Assembly: GCA_964417895.1 (NCBI GenBank)
Contig: CAYQJS010000017.1
Location: 1 to 64,000, forward strand
Length of the DNA: 64,000 nucleotides
Source: CAYQJS01 sp964417895
Lineage (GTDB): Bacteria; Chloroflexota; UBA6077; SHYK01
Direction: 5' to 3'
Shown piece by piece: positions 26,599-33,890 of this stretch; the first letter of the stretch is position 1; every line of letters starts with the position of its first letter. A program made the position numbers and the translations under genes. Below the pieces are notes generated by a model. That model was not told where the DNA came from, searched no databases, and worked only from the letters and a program-made list of their open reading frames with translations.

Positions 26599-27369
26599 AT
26601 GCGCATCATGTTCCTCAGCCATAGCCCGCGTAACCCAAGAACAGGTGTCAATGAGAGCGTGCAGAATCTGCTGCGCAGCTACGCTTCGCCCGGCACCGAG
26701 CTGGATGTCCACCACGCCGACGACTTCGAAGGCGCACGCGTCATGCGGGCCATGAGTGAACAGAGCGTGCTGACCGGCTTGTCCCATGCCATGGTAACCG
26801 CAATGCTGATCCGCAAGACCGTCTGGGCCGAGGAGAACGGCTATGACGCGGTCATTCAGAGCAATACGTTCGATCCAGGCGTCGAGGCGGGCCGCCTTGC
26901 CGTGCGCATCCCGGTCATCGGCGTGATGAAGTGCACGCTGCACGCAGCGATGACGCTCTGCGATCGCATTGCCGTCACGGTGCCCCTTCCGGGCCACGTG
27001 CCGTACACGCGGCGAATCCTCCGCATGTACGGCATGGACCACTTCGTCACCGACGTGCGTTCGGTCGGCGTCTACGGCGAAACCGTGGATAAGCAGGAGC
27101 TCTTCGACGCTGCGCTCGAAACGATGAAAGGCCTCGTGCGGGACACCAATCCAGAGGGCATTCTCCCGCTCGGCGGCGCCCTGATTCCCTACGTCGTGGA
27201 TCCCCTCGACCTGCAGCGCGAGCTCGGGCTGCCAGTCTTCAACACGAAGTCCACGAGCATCCGCTTCGCTGAGACCTGCTACGCACTGGGGTTAACACAC
27301 AGCCAGATCACCTATCCGAGCGCAAAGCTGAGCTATGCGGACTTCACGCGCCGCGCCTTCGAGGCCTGA
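26599..27369 (+). CDS. Asp/Glu/hydantoin racemase-like protein lacking catalytic Cys
   Basis: A 256-residue protein with the Asp/Glu-racemase superfamily pattern: MRIMFLSHSPRN at the start, an IxxNTxDPG-like segment (Gln-Ser-Asn-Thr-Phe-Asp-Pro-Gly, residues 87-94), VIGVMKCTLHAA, and an LPLGGALIP segment at ~189-198. The two catalytic Cys of true racemases would fall near residues 88-91 and 193; here these are Ser/Asn/Phe and Gly. It may use other chemistry. ATG at 26599 follows AAGGAGG. Its divergent neighbour is a solute-binding protein. Confidence 0.72.
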   Translation: MRIMFLSHSPRNPRTGVNESVQNLLRSYASPGTELDVHHADDFEGARVMRAMSEQSVLTGLSHAMVTAMLIRKTVWAEENGYDAVIQSNTFDPGVEAGRLAVRIPVIGVMKCTLHAAMTLCDRIAVTVPLPGHVPYTRRILRMYGMDHFVTDVRSVGVYGETVDKQELFDAALETMKGLVRDTNPEGILPLGGALIPYVVDPLDLQRELGLPVFNTKSTSIRFAETCYALGLTHSQITYPSAKLSYADFTRRAFEA

Positions 27370-27977
27370 GCCGAAAACACTTTTGCTCACTCAGCCATTG
27401 TCCTCTCCCGCACGCAACCGATGGTCGAACGCGCGAACCGTACAAGTAGCCAGCGGGTGCTGGCAAATCTCTTCGCGTCCCCGACGGGATCGAGCGTTGC
27501 CCGACCACAACTTTGTGTCCACCTCGCTTTCATCCCCGTTGTAGGCTTCTGGACACAACCCGAAAAGTTCGTGGCTACCGGTCGGACGGGTGACCCTAAC
27601 CCGGACGATGCAGCCAAGCTGGTGCGCGTCCGCGACGAGGTAGAGCCCGAGTTGAAATCTGCTGCATGGCGGGAGAGCGCATCACATACGGTTAATTGCT
27701 CAGCAGCCGTACCCAGGGCAGATGAGGTCCGACTGCGTTTGCCAGCCGACGGTCAGCTGTCCGCCTCCGACTCGACCGCCCGGTGCACGCGCTCATCGTC
27801 GAAAAGTGGTCACCCTTTTCACCAAGGGCTTTGCCCGCACCGCCAGTCGATTACAGGTCGAAGTAATCGTACTCCGATGAGCTGAAGGCGCGACCACAAC
27901 TTTCTCCCGACCCGTTGGGTTACTATCATGGCGCGCATCAGCTTTCGGCCGGACTCGGGTTCTCGGGAGGCGAAACA
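27370..27977. other. 608-bp stretch without a supported gene
   Basis: Open frames exist on both strands but none resembles a protein family or has a good start. Around 27803-27880, one frame gives VVTLFTKGFARTASRLQVE, weakly like the end of the winged-helix family remnant at 23683-24081, so this may be a second, more decayed copy. A short element, CGACCACAACTTT, occurs twice (about 27502 and 27890). Confidence 0.4.
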
Positions 27978-28424
27978 GTGGTGACCATCGCACGTTTGAG
28001 CCATGTCGGTTTCAACGTTCCACGCGATCTGTTCGAGCAGGAGTGCGATTTCTGGGAGAACGTCATCGGGCTGAGGCGGGTCCACGCCCAGGAGGGACGC
28101 AACGTCTTCTTCACCGCTGACCCTCTCCGCGACCACGAGTTCATTCTCTACGCCGTGGATGGGCCCGTGGACGCCTACGGCGACCCCCGATGCATCGCCA
28201 ACCACATCGCTTTCGACGTGGCCACCGATGTCGAGGTGGACGAGCTCACGGCGCGTCTTCGGGCGCGAGGCTTCGACGTGGAGGAGCCGGTCCGAGGCCG
28301 CCGCCAGAACAAGGTCACCAGCCCCGCCGGCATTCACTTCGAGATCAACACGCCACCATACATGAGCCCCAGACCACGGGGCAGTGAGGACACGGTCGCC
28401 GGCGTCATCAGAGAACGAGGTTAG
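27978..28424 (+). CDS. VOC (glyoxalase/dioxygenase fold) protein
   Basis: A 148-residue vicinal-oxygen-chelate protein with two beta-alpha-beta-beta-beta units: IARLSHVGFNVP (metal His) through NVFFTADPLRDHEFILY, and IANHIAFDVATDVE through GIHFEINTPP (second His and Glu). Such proteins include extradiol dioxygenases and glyoxalases. The GTG at 27978 has GGGAGG seven bases upstream; the TTG at 27915 has none. It overlaps the next gene's open frame. Substrate unknown; a catabolic setting is likely. Confidence 0.78.
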   Translation: MVTIARLSHVGFNVPRDLFEQECDFWENVIGLRRVHAQEGRNVFFTADPLRDHEFILYAVDGPVDAYGDPRCIANHIAFDVATDVEVDELTARLRARGFDVEEPVRGRRQNKVTSPAGIHFEINTPPYMSPRPRGSEDTVAGVIRERG

Positions 28425-28458
28425 GGCCCGGCGGCTTCTGGGGGCCGCCAACGAGATC

Positions 28459-28926
28459 TTGCGAAAAGGGGGTGCCAGATGTTGGAAAACCGTATGTTTG
28501 GTGGGCGCACTTGCGGCTTTCGCCGTTACCGCCACGGCCTCGGCTACCCAGAGTCGGGATGCAGACATGCTCGCCGTCGCAACGGCGTTCAACGACGCCC
28601 GCCAGGTCTGCTACTCGGCGCCCGATTGTCCGAATCTGGACGAGTTGATGTCGCTCTTTACCGCCGACGCACGTCGCAGAGAGATCCAGCGGAACAACAG
28701 CGTCGTGCAGCTCCAGAGTCCAGACGAGCTACGCGCAGATCATGTTCGCGTCGCTAGCTCGTTCACGGGACGGAGGGTGGAGACCACCTCCATGGACATC
28801 CAGGGCCGCAACGTAGTGATGCTCCAGCTGAACTGGGACCCTGGGGCAACCCAGCCCAATGCCTTTGTGTCCGTGTTACGCATCGAGGACGGTCAGATCG
28901 CCCACTGGGTCTTGATCGCGCCATAA
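28459..28926 (+). CDS. secreted NTF2/SnoaL-like protein; start uncertain
   Basis: About 155 residues: a hydrophobic segment (VGALAAFAVTATASA) acting as signal peptide, then a SnoaL-like fold (ADMLAVATAFNDA... LMSLFTADA ... FVSVLRIEDGQIAHWVLI). Cys in QVCYSAPDCPN may form a disulphide. A good ribosome site and ATG (28479) lie one frame off; deleting one T at 28497-28499 would give MLENRMLVGALAAF, a normal signal peptide. The TTG at 28459 is the fallback start. Function unknown. Confidence 0.6.
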   Translation: MRKGGARCWKTVCLVGALAAFAVTATASATQSRDADMLAVATAFNDARQVCYSAPDCPNLDELMSLFTADARRREIQRNNSVVQLQSPDELRADHVRVASSFTGRRVETTSMDIQGRNVVMLQLNWDPGATQPNAFVSVLRIEDGQIAHWVLIAP

Positions 28927-29011
28927 CCCCGGTCGATTGGTCCCCCGGCGAACAACCGAGCTGTCGCGTCGCGGCCATTGTGGCGAATCAAGCAGGAGGT
29001 GAGCCGCGCCA

Positions 29012-29233
29012 ATGACGGAGGCGCCGGAAAGCGTGCGGCAGCGGCTCGAGCCGTTCCAGCGCGACATGCAGTCCGGCATCCTTGTTCCGCTCTTGCAGTT
29101 CGGGACGCTGCCACACGACCTGACCGTGAAGAATATGCAGTTGTTTGCGCGGGAGATGATGCCCCACCTGCGTCCGCTGGGCCAGCCGGCGGCGTCCAGA
29201 GCCGGAAGGGCAGGGGGTGAGCGGTGGGCGTGA
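29012..29233 (+). pseudogene. C-terminal remnant of a luciferase-like monooxygenase
   Basis: 73 codons. The segment QFGTLPHDLTVKNMQLFARE followed by MMPHLRP matches what I know of the last helices of LLM-class flavin-dependent oxidoreductases, which are ~330-400 residues long. The catalytic barrel is absent. An AGGAGGT site lies 12 bases before the ATG, so a short protein could still be made. The 3' end overlaps the next gene by 10 bp. Confidence 0.5.
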
Positions 29234-29577
29234 CCTACGTCGAGGGCACTGTGATCGGCCCAAACGAACAGCGGGCGGACGTGCGCTTCATGGTTGACAG
29301 CGGCGTGGCGTACACCCTGCTGCCTCACGAGGTCTGGCAGGCAATCGGGCTGACCCCGAAGCGGCAGCAGAGTTTTACACTCGCAGACGACACAGCCGTC
29401 ACACGCCGAATCTCCGAGTGCCGTATTGACCTCCCGCAAGGTGAGAGCTATACCACGGTCATCCTGGGGGAGCCGGGCGACGAGGCGCTGCTCGGCGCCT
29501 ACAGGCTCGAGGGGTTCGGCCTCATGCTCAATCCCTTTGACCGAACGCTCCAACCCATGCGCCTGATGCTCGCCTGA
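29224..29577 (+). CDS. retroviral-type aspartyl protease-like protein
   Basis: A 117-residue single-domain protein with one catalytic-type motif MVDSGVAYTLLP (DSG in place of the more common DTG) and the later alpha/beta pattern ...ILGEPGDEALLGAYRLEGFGL. It should act as a homodimer, like retropepsins; no signal peptide is seen. GTG start at 29224, or the GTG at 29230, after AGGGGGTGAG. Three bases separate it from the MFS gene. The natural target is unknown. Confidence 0.72.
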   Translation: MGVTYVEGTVIGPNEQRADVRFMVDSGVAYTLLPHEVWQAIGLTPKRQQSFTLADDTAVTRRISECRIDLPQGESYTTVILGEPGDEALLGAYRLEGFGLMLNPFDRTLQPMRLMLA

Positions 29578-29580
29578 GGG

Positions 29581-31113
29581 ATGGTCACCTCCCAGACGCG
29601 GGCGCAGCTCATTCCCGTCCTGGCCGGTTTGCTGCTCGGCACCCTCGTCACGTCGCTGAGCCAGCTAGCGGTCATCACGGCGCTCCCCGTCGTAATCGCC
29701 TCCCTCGGTGGGCTGGAGCTGTATAGCTGGGCCTTCGCAGCGGCGCTGCTCACGACAACGCTCGCCATGCCCATAGGGGGCAAGCTGTCGGACGTGTACG
29801 GCCGCAAACCCGTGTACACGGTGGGCATGGCCACGTTCATCGCGGGCTCGGCCCTGGCCGGCAGCGCCCAGACCATCGAGCAGCTCATCCTCTTCCGCGG
29901 GGTCCAGGGGCTGGGCGCTGGCTTCGTACAGCCTGCCGTCTCCGCGCTCATCGCGGACCTTTTCCCCGGCGACCGACGCGGGCGCTGGCAAGGGATCAAC
30001 GGCGCCATCTGGGGGCTGTCATCGGTCGTCGGACCGATCCTCGGCGGATACCTCGCCGAGCACGTCAGCTGGCGGTGGGCCTTCTATTTCAACGTGGCCC
30101 CTGGATTGTTGGCCATGCTGCTCCTCGTGCGCTTTCTGCCCCGGAGTCGAGCCCTGGTGCGGTCACGAGGGCCGGACTACGTAGGGCTGTCGCTCTTCTC
30201 GGGTGCGCTGCTGGCGCTCTTGCTTGCCAGCCTGTGGGGCGGTCGGACCGTCCCGTGGGCCTCGCCCCAGATCGCCGGCGTCCTCGCCATCGGCGCTGTC
30301 CTGTTTGCGGCGTTCCTTCGGCAGGAGGCCCGGGCGACGGAGCCCACTCTGCCGCCCGAGCTGATGCGGAACGCGACCTACCGTTCGATCCTGGCCCTCA
30401 CGTTTCTCACAGGCGGCGGGCTGTTTGGCGCGATCACCTACGCGCCGCTTTACCTGCAGGCAGTCCTGGGCGTCTCCCCCACCGCCACGGGCATGCTCTT
30501 CCTCCCAGCGGTGATCGGGATGGCCGGCATGAGCGCCGTGGCCGGCATCTACATGCACCGCATCGGCTATCGTCGCCTGGCTGTCCTCACCATGGCCGTC
30601 GGGGCGACCGGCTTTGCCATACTGGCCGCGGCGGCGCCGGAGCTGGGGCCGAGTCCCATCGTCATCGGGCTGTCGCTGGTCGGAGGTGGGATCGGCCTGA
30701 GCTTCCCAGTGCTGATCGTGACCGCTCAGAACGCCGTGGCAGCCCGCGTAATGGGAGTGGCCACGTCAACGGTACAACTCACCCGCAGCCTGGGGGGGAC
30801 CGTTGGGGTTGCGCTGCTCGGCGCGTATCTGGCCACCCGGGTGGCAGAAATCGTCGGCGCTGGCGCCGCGGCGCCGGCTGACATCGCCCGCCTCCTGGAG
30901 GCCCAGACCGGCGGGCCAGCCACGCAGCAGGCCGCTGCGCTGAGGGATGAGCTGGCCGCCGCGATTCGGGTGCTGTTCGCCGCTGGCGCAGCCATGATGG
31001 CCGTGGCGACGGCAATCGCGCTTCGGATGCGCGAGCCCGTCATGCTGCCTGTCATGCTGCCTGTCATGCTGAAGGAAGCGAAGCCGGCGCCCCCACCAGG
31101 CACACCCGACTGA
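29581..31113 (+). CDS. MFS multidrug-type exporter (DHA2, 14 TM)
   Basis: A 510-residue major facilitator with ~14 predicted helices. It has the motif-A-type loop GGKLSDVYGRKPVY after helix 2 and GVQGLGAGFVQPAVSALIADLF (motif C region) in the fourth and fifth helices. These match EmrB/QacA-like drug:proton antiporters. The C-terminal tail carries a 12-bp tandem repeat giving VMLPVMLPVMLKEAK. It starts 3 bp after the aspartyl-protease gene. Confidence 0.85.
   Translation: MVTSQTRAQLIPVLAGLLLGTLVTSLSQLAVITALPVVIASLGGLELYSWAFAAALLTTTLAMPIGGKLSDVYGRKPVYTVGMATFIAGSALAGSAQTIEQLILFRGVQGLGAGFVQPAVSALIADLFPGDRRGRWQGINGAIWGLSSVVGPILGGYLAEHVSWRWAFYFNVAPGLLAMLLLVRFLPRSRALVRSRGPDYVGLSLFSGALLALLLASLWGGRTVPWASPQIAGVLAIGAVLFAAFLRQEARATEPTLPPELMRNATYRSILALTFLTGGGLFGAITYAPLYLQAVLGVSPTATGMLFLPAVIGMAGMSAVAGIYMHRIGYRRLAVLTMAVGATGFAILAAAAPELGPSPIVIGLSLVGGGIGLSFPVLIVTAQNAVAARVMGVATSTVQLTRSLGGTVGVALLGAYLATRVAEIVGAGAAAPADIARLLEAQTGGPATQQAAALRDELAAAIRVLFAAGAAMMAVATAIALRMREPVMLPVMLPVMLKEAKPAPPPGTPD
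31036..31078 (+). repeat. GTCATGCTGCCT tandem repeat ending in a dispersed element
   Basis: Three successive GTCATGCTG units 12 bp apart; the third runs into AAGGAAGCGAAGC, the end of the 'GTCATnCTGA...GAAGCGAAG' repeat family. All lie in frame within the 3' end of the MFS gene. Confidence 0.65.
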
Positions 31114-31179
31114 ACAGCGTCACGATGCACGCGCCCACTCGCGGCCTCTTTGGGCGAGAGAAGGGACAGGCGAATCCCG

Positions 31180-32442
31180 TCAGGCCAGGAGCCGCTCGAA
31201 GCGCTGCGACGCTCGGTAGGGGCCGACGATGGCGAGGCTGGCGCGCTCGTCGCGGATCACGTCCTGGGCGACCGCCTGCAGCTCCGCGGCGGTAACGGCG
31301 TCGATGGCGTCGACGACCTCGTCCACCGAATGAATCTCACCGCGGAGCAGCTCTTGCCCTCCCAGCCACGATGCCACGGCCCGCGAATCTTCCATCCGGA
31401 GCAGAAGGCGGCCCTTGATGTATTCCTTGGCCTTCACCAACTCGGCGTCCGGGATGGCGTTTGAGCGAAGCTCATCGAGCTCAGCCCGGACCGCCCGAAT
31501 GCATTCGGTCGCCTTTCTGGGATCGACCGCGGCGCCGACGACGAGGGCGCCGGTATCGAGATAGTGCGCCACGCTCGAGTGGACGTCGTAGGCGAGGCTA
31601 CGGTTCTCCCGGATCTCGAGGAAGAGGCGGCAGCTCATGCCCTCGCCGAGGATCGTGTTCAACACGTCAAGGGCGAAGCGGTCGGGATGAAACGCCGAGT
31701 ACCCAGGGTAGCCCAGAAGGATCTGAGCTTGCTCTGTCCGTTTGGACCGCAAGCCTACCTGCGGCGTTGCCCGGCCGTCGCGAGCCGCTTCCCAGCCGCG
31801 GAATGGCGCGCGCTTCCACTCGGCCACCCGCTCGGTGACTTCGCCCACGACCCGCTCGTGGCTGAGATTCCCTGCGACGGCGACCACCGTATTCTCGGGA
31901 ACGTATTGTGAAGCGTGGTACTCGAGCATCGTCTCGCGAGTAATGCCCTCGACGGTGCTCGTGCTCCCCGCGACGTCGCGACCCAGCGCCTGGTCGGGCC
32001 ACATGAGGCTGTCGAAGAGCAACCCTGCCAGCTCGCCGGGGCTGTCCTCAACCATCGCCAGCTCCTCGATCACCACTTTGCGCTCCCGCTCGAGCTCGAC
32101 GGGGTCGATGCGGGAGTAGAGAAGCTGATCGATGAGCACGTCCAGCGCGGTAGAGAAGTGGTCGACGGGTACCTTGGCCCAGTAGACCGTCAGCTCTTTA
32201 TCGGTCGCGGCGTTCATGACGCCGCCCACGCCCTCGATCGCCTCGGCGATCTCGCGTGGCGTGCGCCGTCGGTCGGTGCCCTTGAAGAGCATATGCTCGA
32301 CGAAGTGGGAGACGCCCGCGATTGAGTCATCCTCGTATCGGGAGCCGGCGCCGACGAAGAGGCTCAGACTAACGGATTTGGTGTGGGCGAGCTCGCCGCT
32401 CAGGACGCGTAGTCCGTTCGCCAGCACCGTCTTTTCGTACAT
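31180..32442 (-). CDS. M16 family zinc metallopeptidase
   Basis: A 420-residue pitrilysin/processing-peptidase-like enzyme. The inverted zinc motif HFVEH (HxxEH) is present, with the downstream Glu in DKELTVYWAKV. A second, inactive-type M16 domain (about 180-420) includes the RSLAYDV and GRLLLRMEDSRA segments. The length suits a single-chain bacterial M16B enzyme (PqqL/YmxG-like). I prefer the ATG at 32442, seven bases after GGGGAG; an ATG at 32448 is too close to it. No signal peptide. Confidence 0.9.
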   Translation of the reverse strand: MYEKTVLANGLRVLSGELAHTKSVSLSLFVGAGSRYEDDSIAGVSHFVEHMLFKGTDRRRTPREIAEAIEGVGGVMNAATDKELTVYWAKVPVDHFSTALDVLIDQLLYSRIDPVELERERKVVIEELAMVEDSPGELAGLLFDSLMWPDQALGRDVAGSTSTVEGITRETMLEYHASQYVPENTVVAVAGNLSHERVVGEVTERVAEWKRAPFRGWEAARDGRATPQVGLRSKRTEQAQILLGYPGYSAFHPDRFALDVLNTILGEGMSCRLFLEIRENRSLAYDVHSSVAHYLDTGALVVGAAVDPRKATECIRAVRAELDELRSNAIPDAELVKAKEYIKGRLLLRMEDSRAVASWLGGQELLRGEIHSVDEVVDAIDAVTAAELQAVAQDVIRDERASLAIVGPYRASQRFERLLA

Positions 32443-32514
32443 CGACATTCTCCCCGGCGCGCCCCTGGCACGGGTCACCGATGTGGTCGAGCTGGCCGTT
32501 GGGCAGCGGACCGG

Positions 32515-33087
32515 GTGATGAGCTTGCTATTTGAGGCTCTCGCGCACAATTATACGGCCCACAACCCGCCCACCGGACGGCAGTCGAGGCCCCCTGAGGC
32601 AGCCGTGTTCAACTGGTACTCGGCGCCCACCTTCGTCGCGATGTTTCCTCTTCTGGCTCCTGGGGGCGCCGCCGCGCAGATCCTAGAGCTGCGAGTGGTG
32701 ATGGCCGACAGCGCCTTCGCCTCCAAAGAGTGGGTCGTCCAGCACGAGTTCGCGAAGCTGGCCAACCTGCCGGGCTGGATGGCGCCTGTGGTCGTGGCGA
32801 TGGGGTCGCTCCAGACGGGTGTGGACGCCTGAGAGATCGCTCCGGTGAAGCACGTCGGGCGCATCAGTCCTCGCCCGCTGATGATCATCCACGGGGATCA
32901 GGACGAGGTGTTCCTGGTCAAGAACGCCATGTTGCTCGCCTCGGCTGCTGGCGAGCCGACCGAGTTGTGGATCGTCCCTGGCGTTGGGCACTCGCGCTTG
33001 GATGGATCGGATCCCGCCGGATACGTGAGCCGGGTGGCGGGTTTCTTCGATCGTGCGCTGCTGCCAGGGCAGGCGCGCTCGGCATGA
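32515..33087 (+). pseudogene. alpha/beta hydrolase broken by an in-frame TGA
   Basis: One reading frame gives GGAAAQILELRVVMADSAFAS through LPGWMAPVVVAMGSLQTGVDA, then TGA (32830-32832), then EIAPVKHVGRISPRPLMIIHG, DQDEV, and a C-terminal VGHSR with the catalytic-type His. This is the latter half of an alpha/beta hydrolase of the DUF/FrsA-like peptidase type. A single CGA to TGA change explains the stop. The nucleophile elbow and N-terminal half are missing or scrambled (32515-32640), so the gene was probably already dead. Confidence 0.65.
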
Positions 33088-33121
33088 GGTAGTATGCGTG
33101 CCACGCGGCAGCGGAGTCCTG

Positions 33122-33844
33122 ATGGAGATCGCGCCCGGCGTCCACCAGTTCTGGGGGCTCGGATGCCGGGTCTTTGCCCTGCTGGGCGACGCCATCACGC
33201 TCATCGACGCCGGCGCGCCCGGGAACCGGCCCTTTGTGCTGCACCAGCTCCGTAAGCTGGGCAGGAGCGCGAATGATGTCGAGCGCATCATCCTCACGCA
33301 CTACCACCTCGACCATCGCGGCGCAGCGGGCGAGCTGCGGCGGGCCTCGGGGGCGGACATCCACATCCATGCGAGCGAGGCGCCCTACCTCCGAGGCGAG
33401 CTCACGTACCCGAATCCGGTCAACCGGGGCGTAGCGCCGACCCTCGCGGTTGTTACTGAGCCGCTCTTTGCAGCGACGCGAGGCGGTCCGCTGCCCGCTC
33501 GGGAGCTCAACGACGGTGATGTGATCAACGTGCGGGGAGGCCTCCACGTGCTCCACTCCCCGGGCCACACTCGAGGGAGCATCGTGCTCTGGCTGCCGCA
33601 GGAGGGCCTACTCTTCGCCGGGGATACGATGGGTTTCCGCCGCGGCCGACTCCAACAGCCCGAGGCCCGGGTGAGCGAGGACGCGGAGGTCGCCCGCGCC
33701 TCGCTGGAGCGCCTGGCGGCCGTCGACTTCGACACGATCTGCTTCAGCCACTTCGAGCCGATGCCGAGCGGCGGGAAGCGCGCGCTCGAAGAGCTGGCTG
33801 CGACCTGGTCCAGCGAGTTCCGATCGCATGCGGCAGGGTTCTGA
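33122..33844 (+). CDS. metallo-beta-lactamase fold hydrolase
   Basis: A 240-residue MBL-fold protein with the metal motif HYHLDHRG, downstream His in HSPGHTRGS, Asp in FAGDTMG and a final His in FSHFEPM. These give a full two-metal site as in glyoxalase II-like and lactonase-like enzymes. GGAG precedes the ATG at 33122 by five bases. It is followed 46 bp later by the acyl-ligase fusion, so the two may be cotranscribed. Substrate unknown; a thioester or lactone would suit the context. Confidence 0.85.
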   Translation: MEIAPGVHQFWGLGCRVFALLGDAITLIDAGAPGNRPFVLHQLRKLGRSANDVERIILTHYHLDHRGAAGELRRASGADIHIHASEAPYLRGELTYPNPVNRGVAPTLAVVTEPLFAATRGGPLPARELNDGDVINVRGGLHVLHSPGHTRGSIVLWLPQEGLLFAGDTMGFRRGRLQQPEARVSEDAEVARASLERLAAVDFDTICFSHFEPMPSGGKRALEELAATWSSEFRSHAAGF

Positions 33845-33890
33845 TGGAAACCCCGGCGCACTGCCCGGCGCGCTGAAGGTAGAGAGAAGT

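Noticed and set aside
27421..27885. 154-codon open frame on the + strand
   Set aside because: No motif, no ribosome site and irregular composition; the region is better read as decayed DNA.
32830..32832. TGA as a recoded (selenocysteine) codon in the hydrolase frame
   Set aside because: The position is not an active-site Cys position in alpha/beta hydrolases, the gene lacks its N-terminal half, and CGA to TGA explains it.
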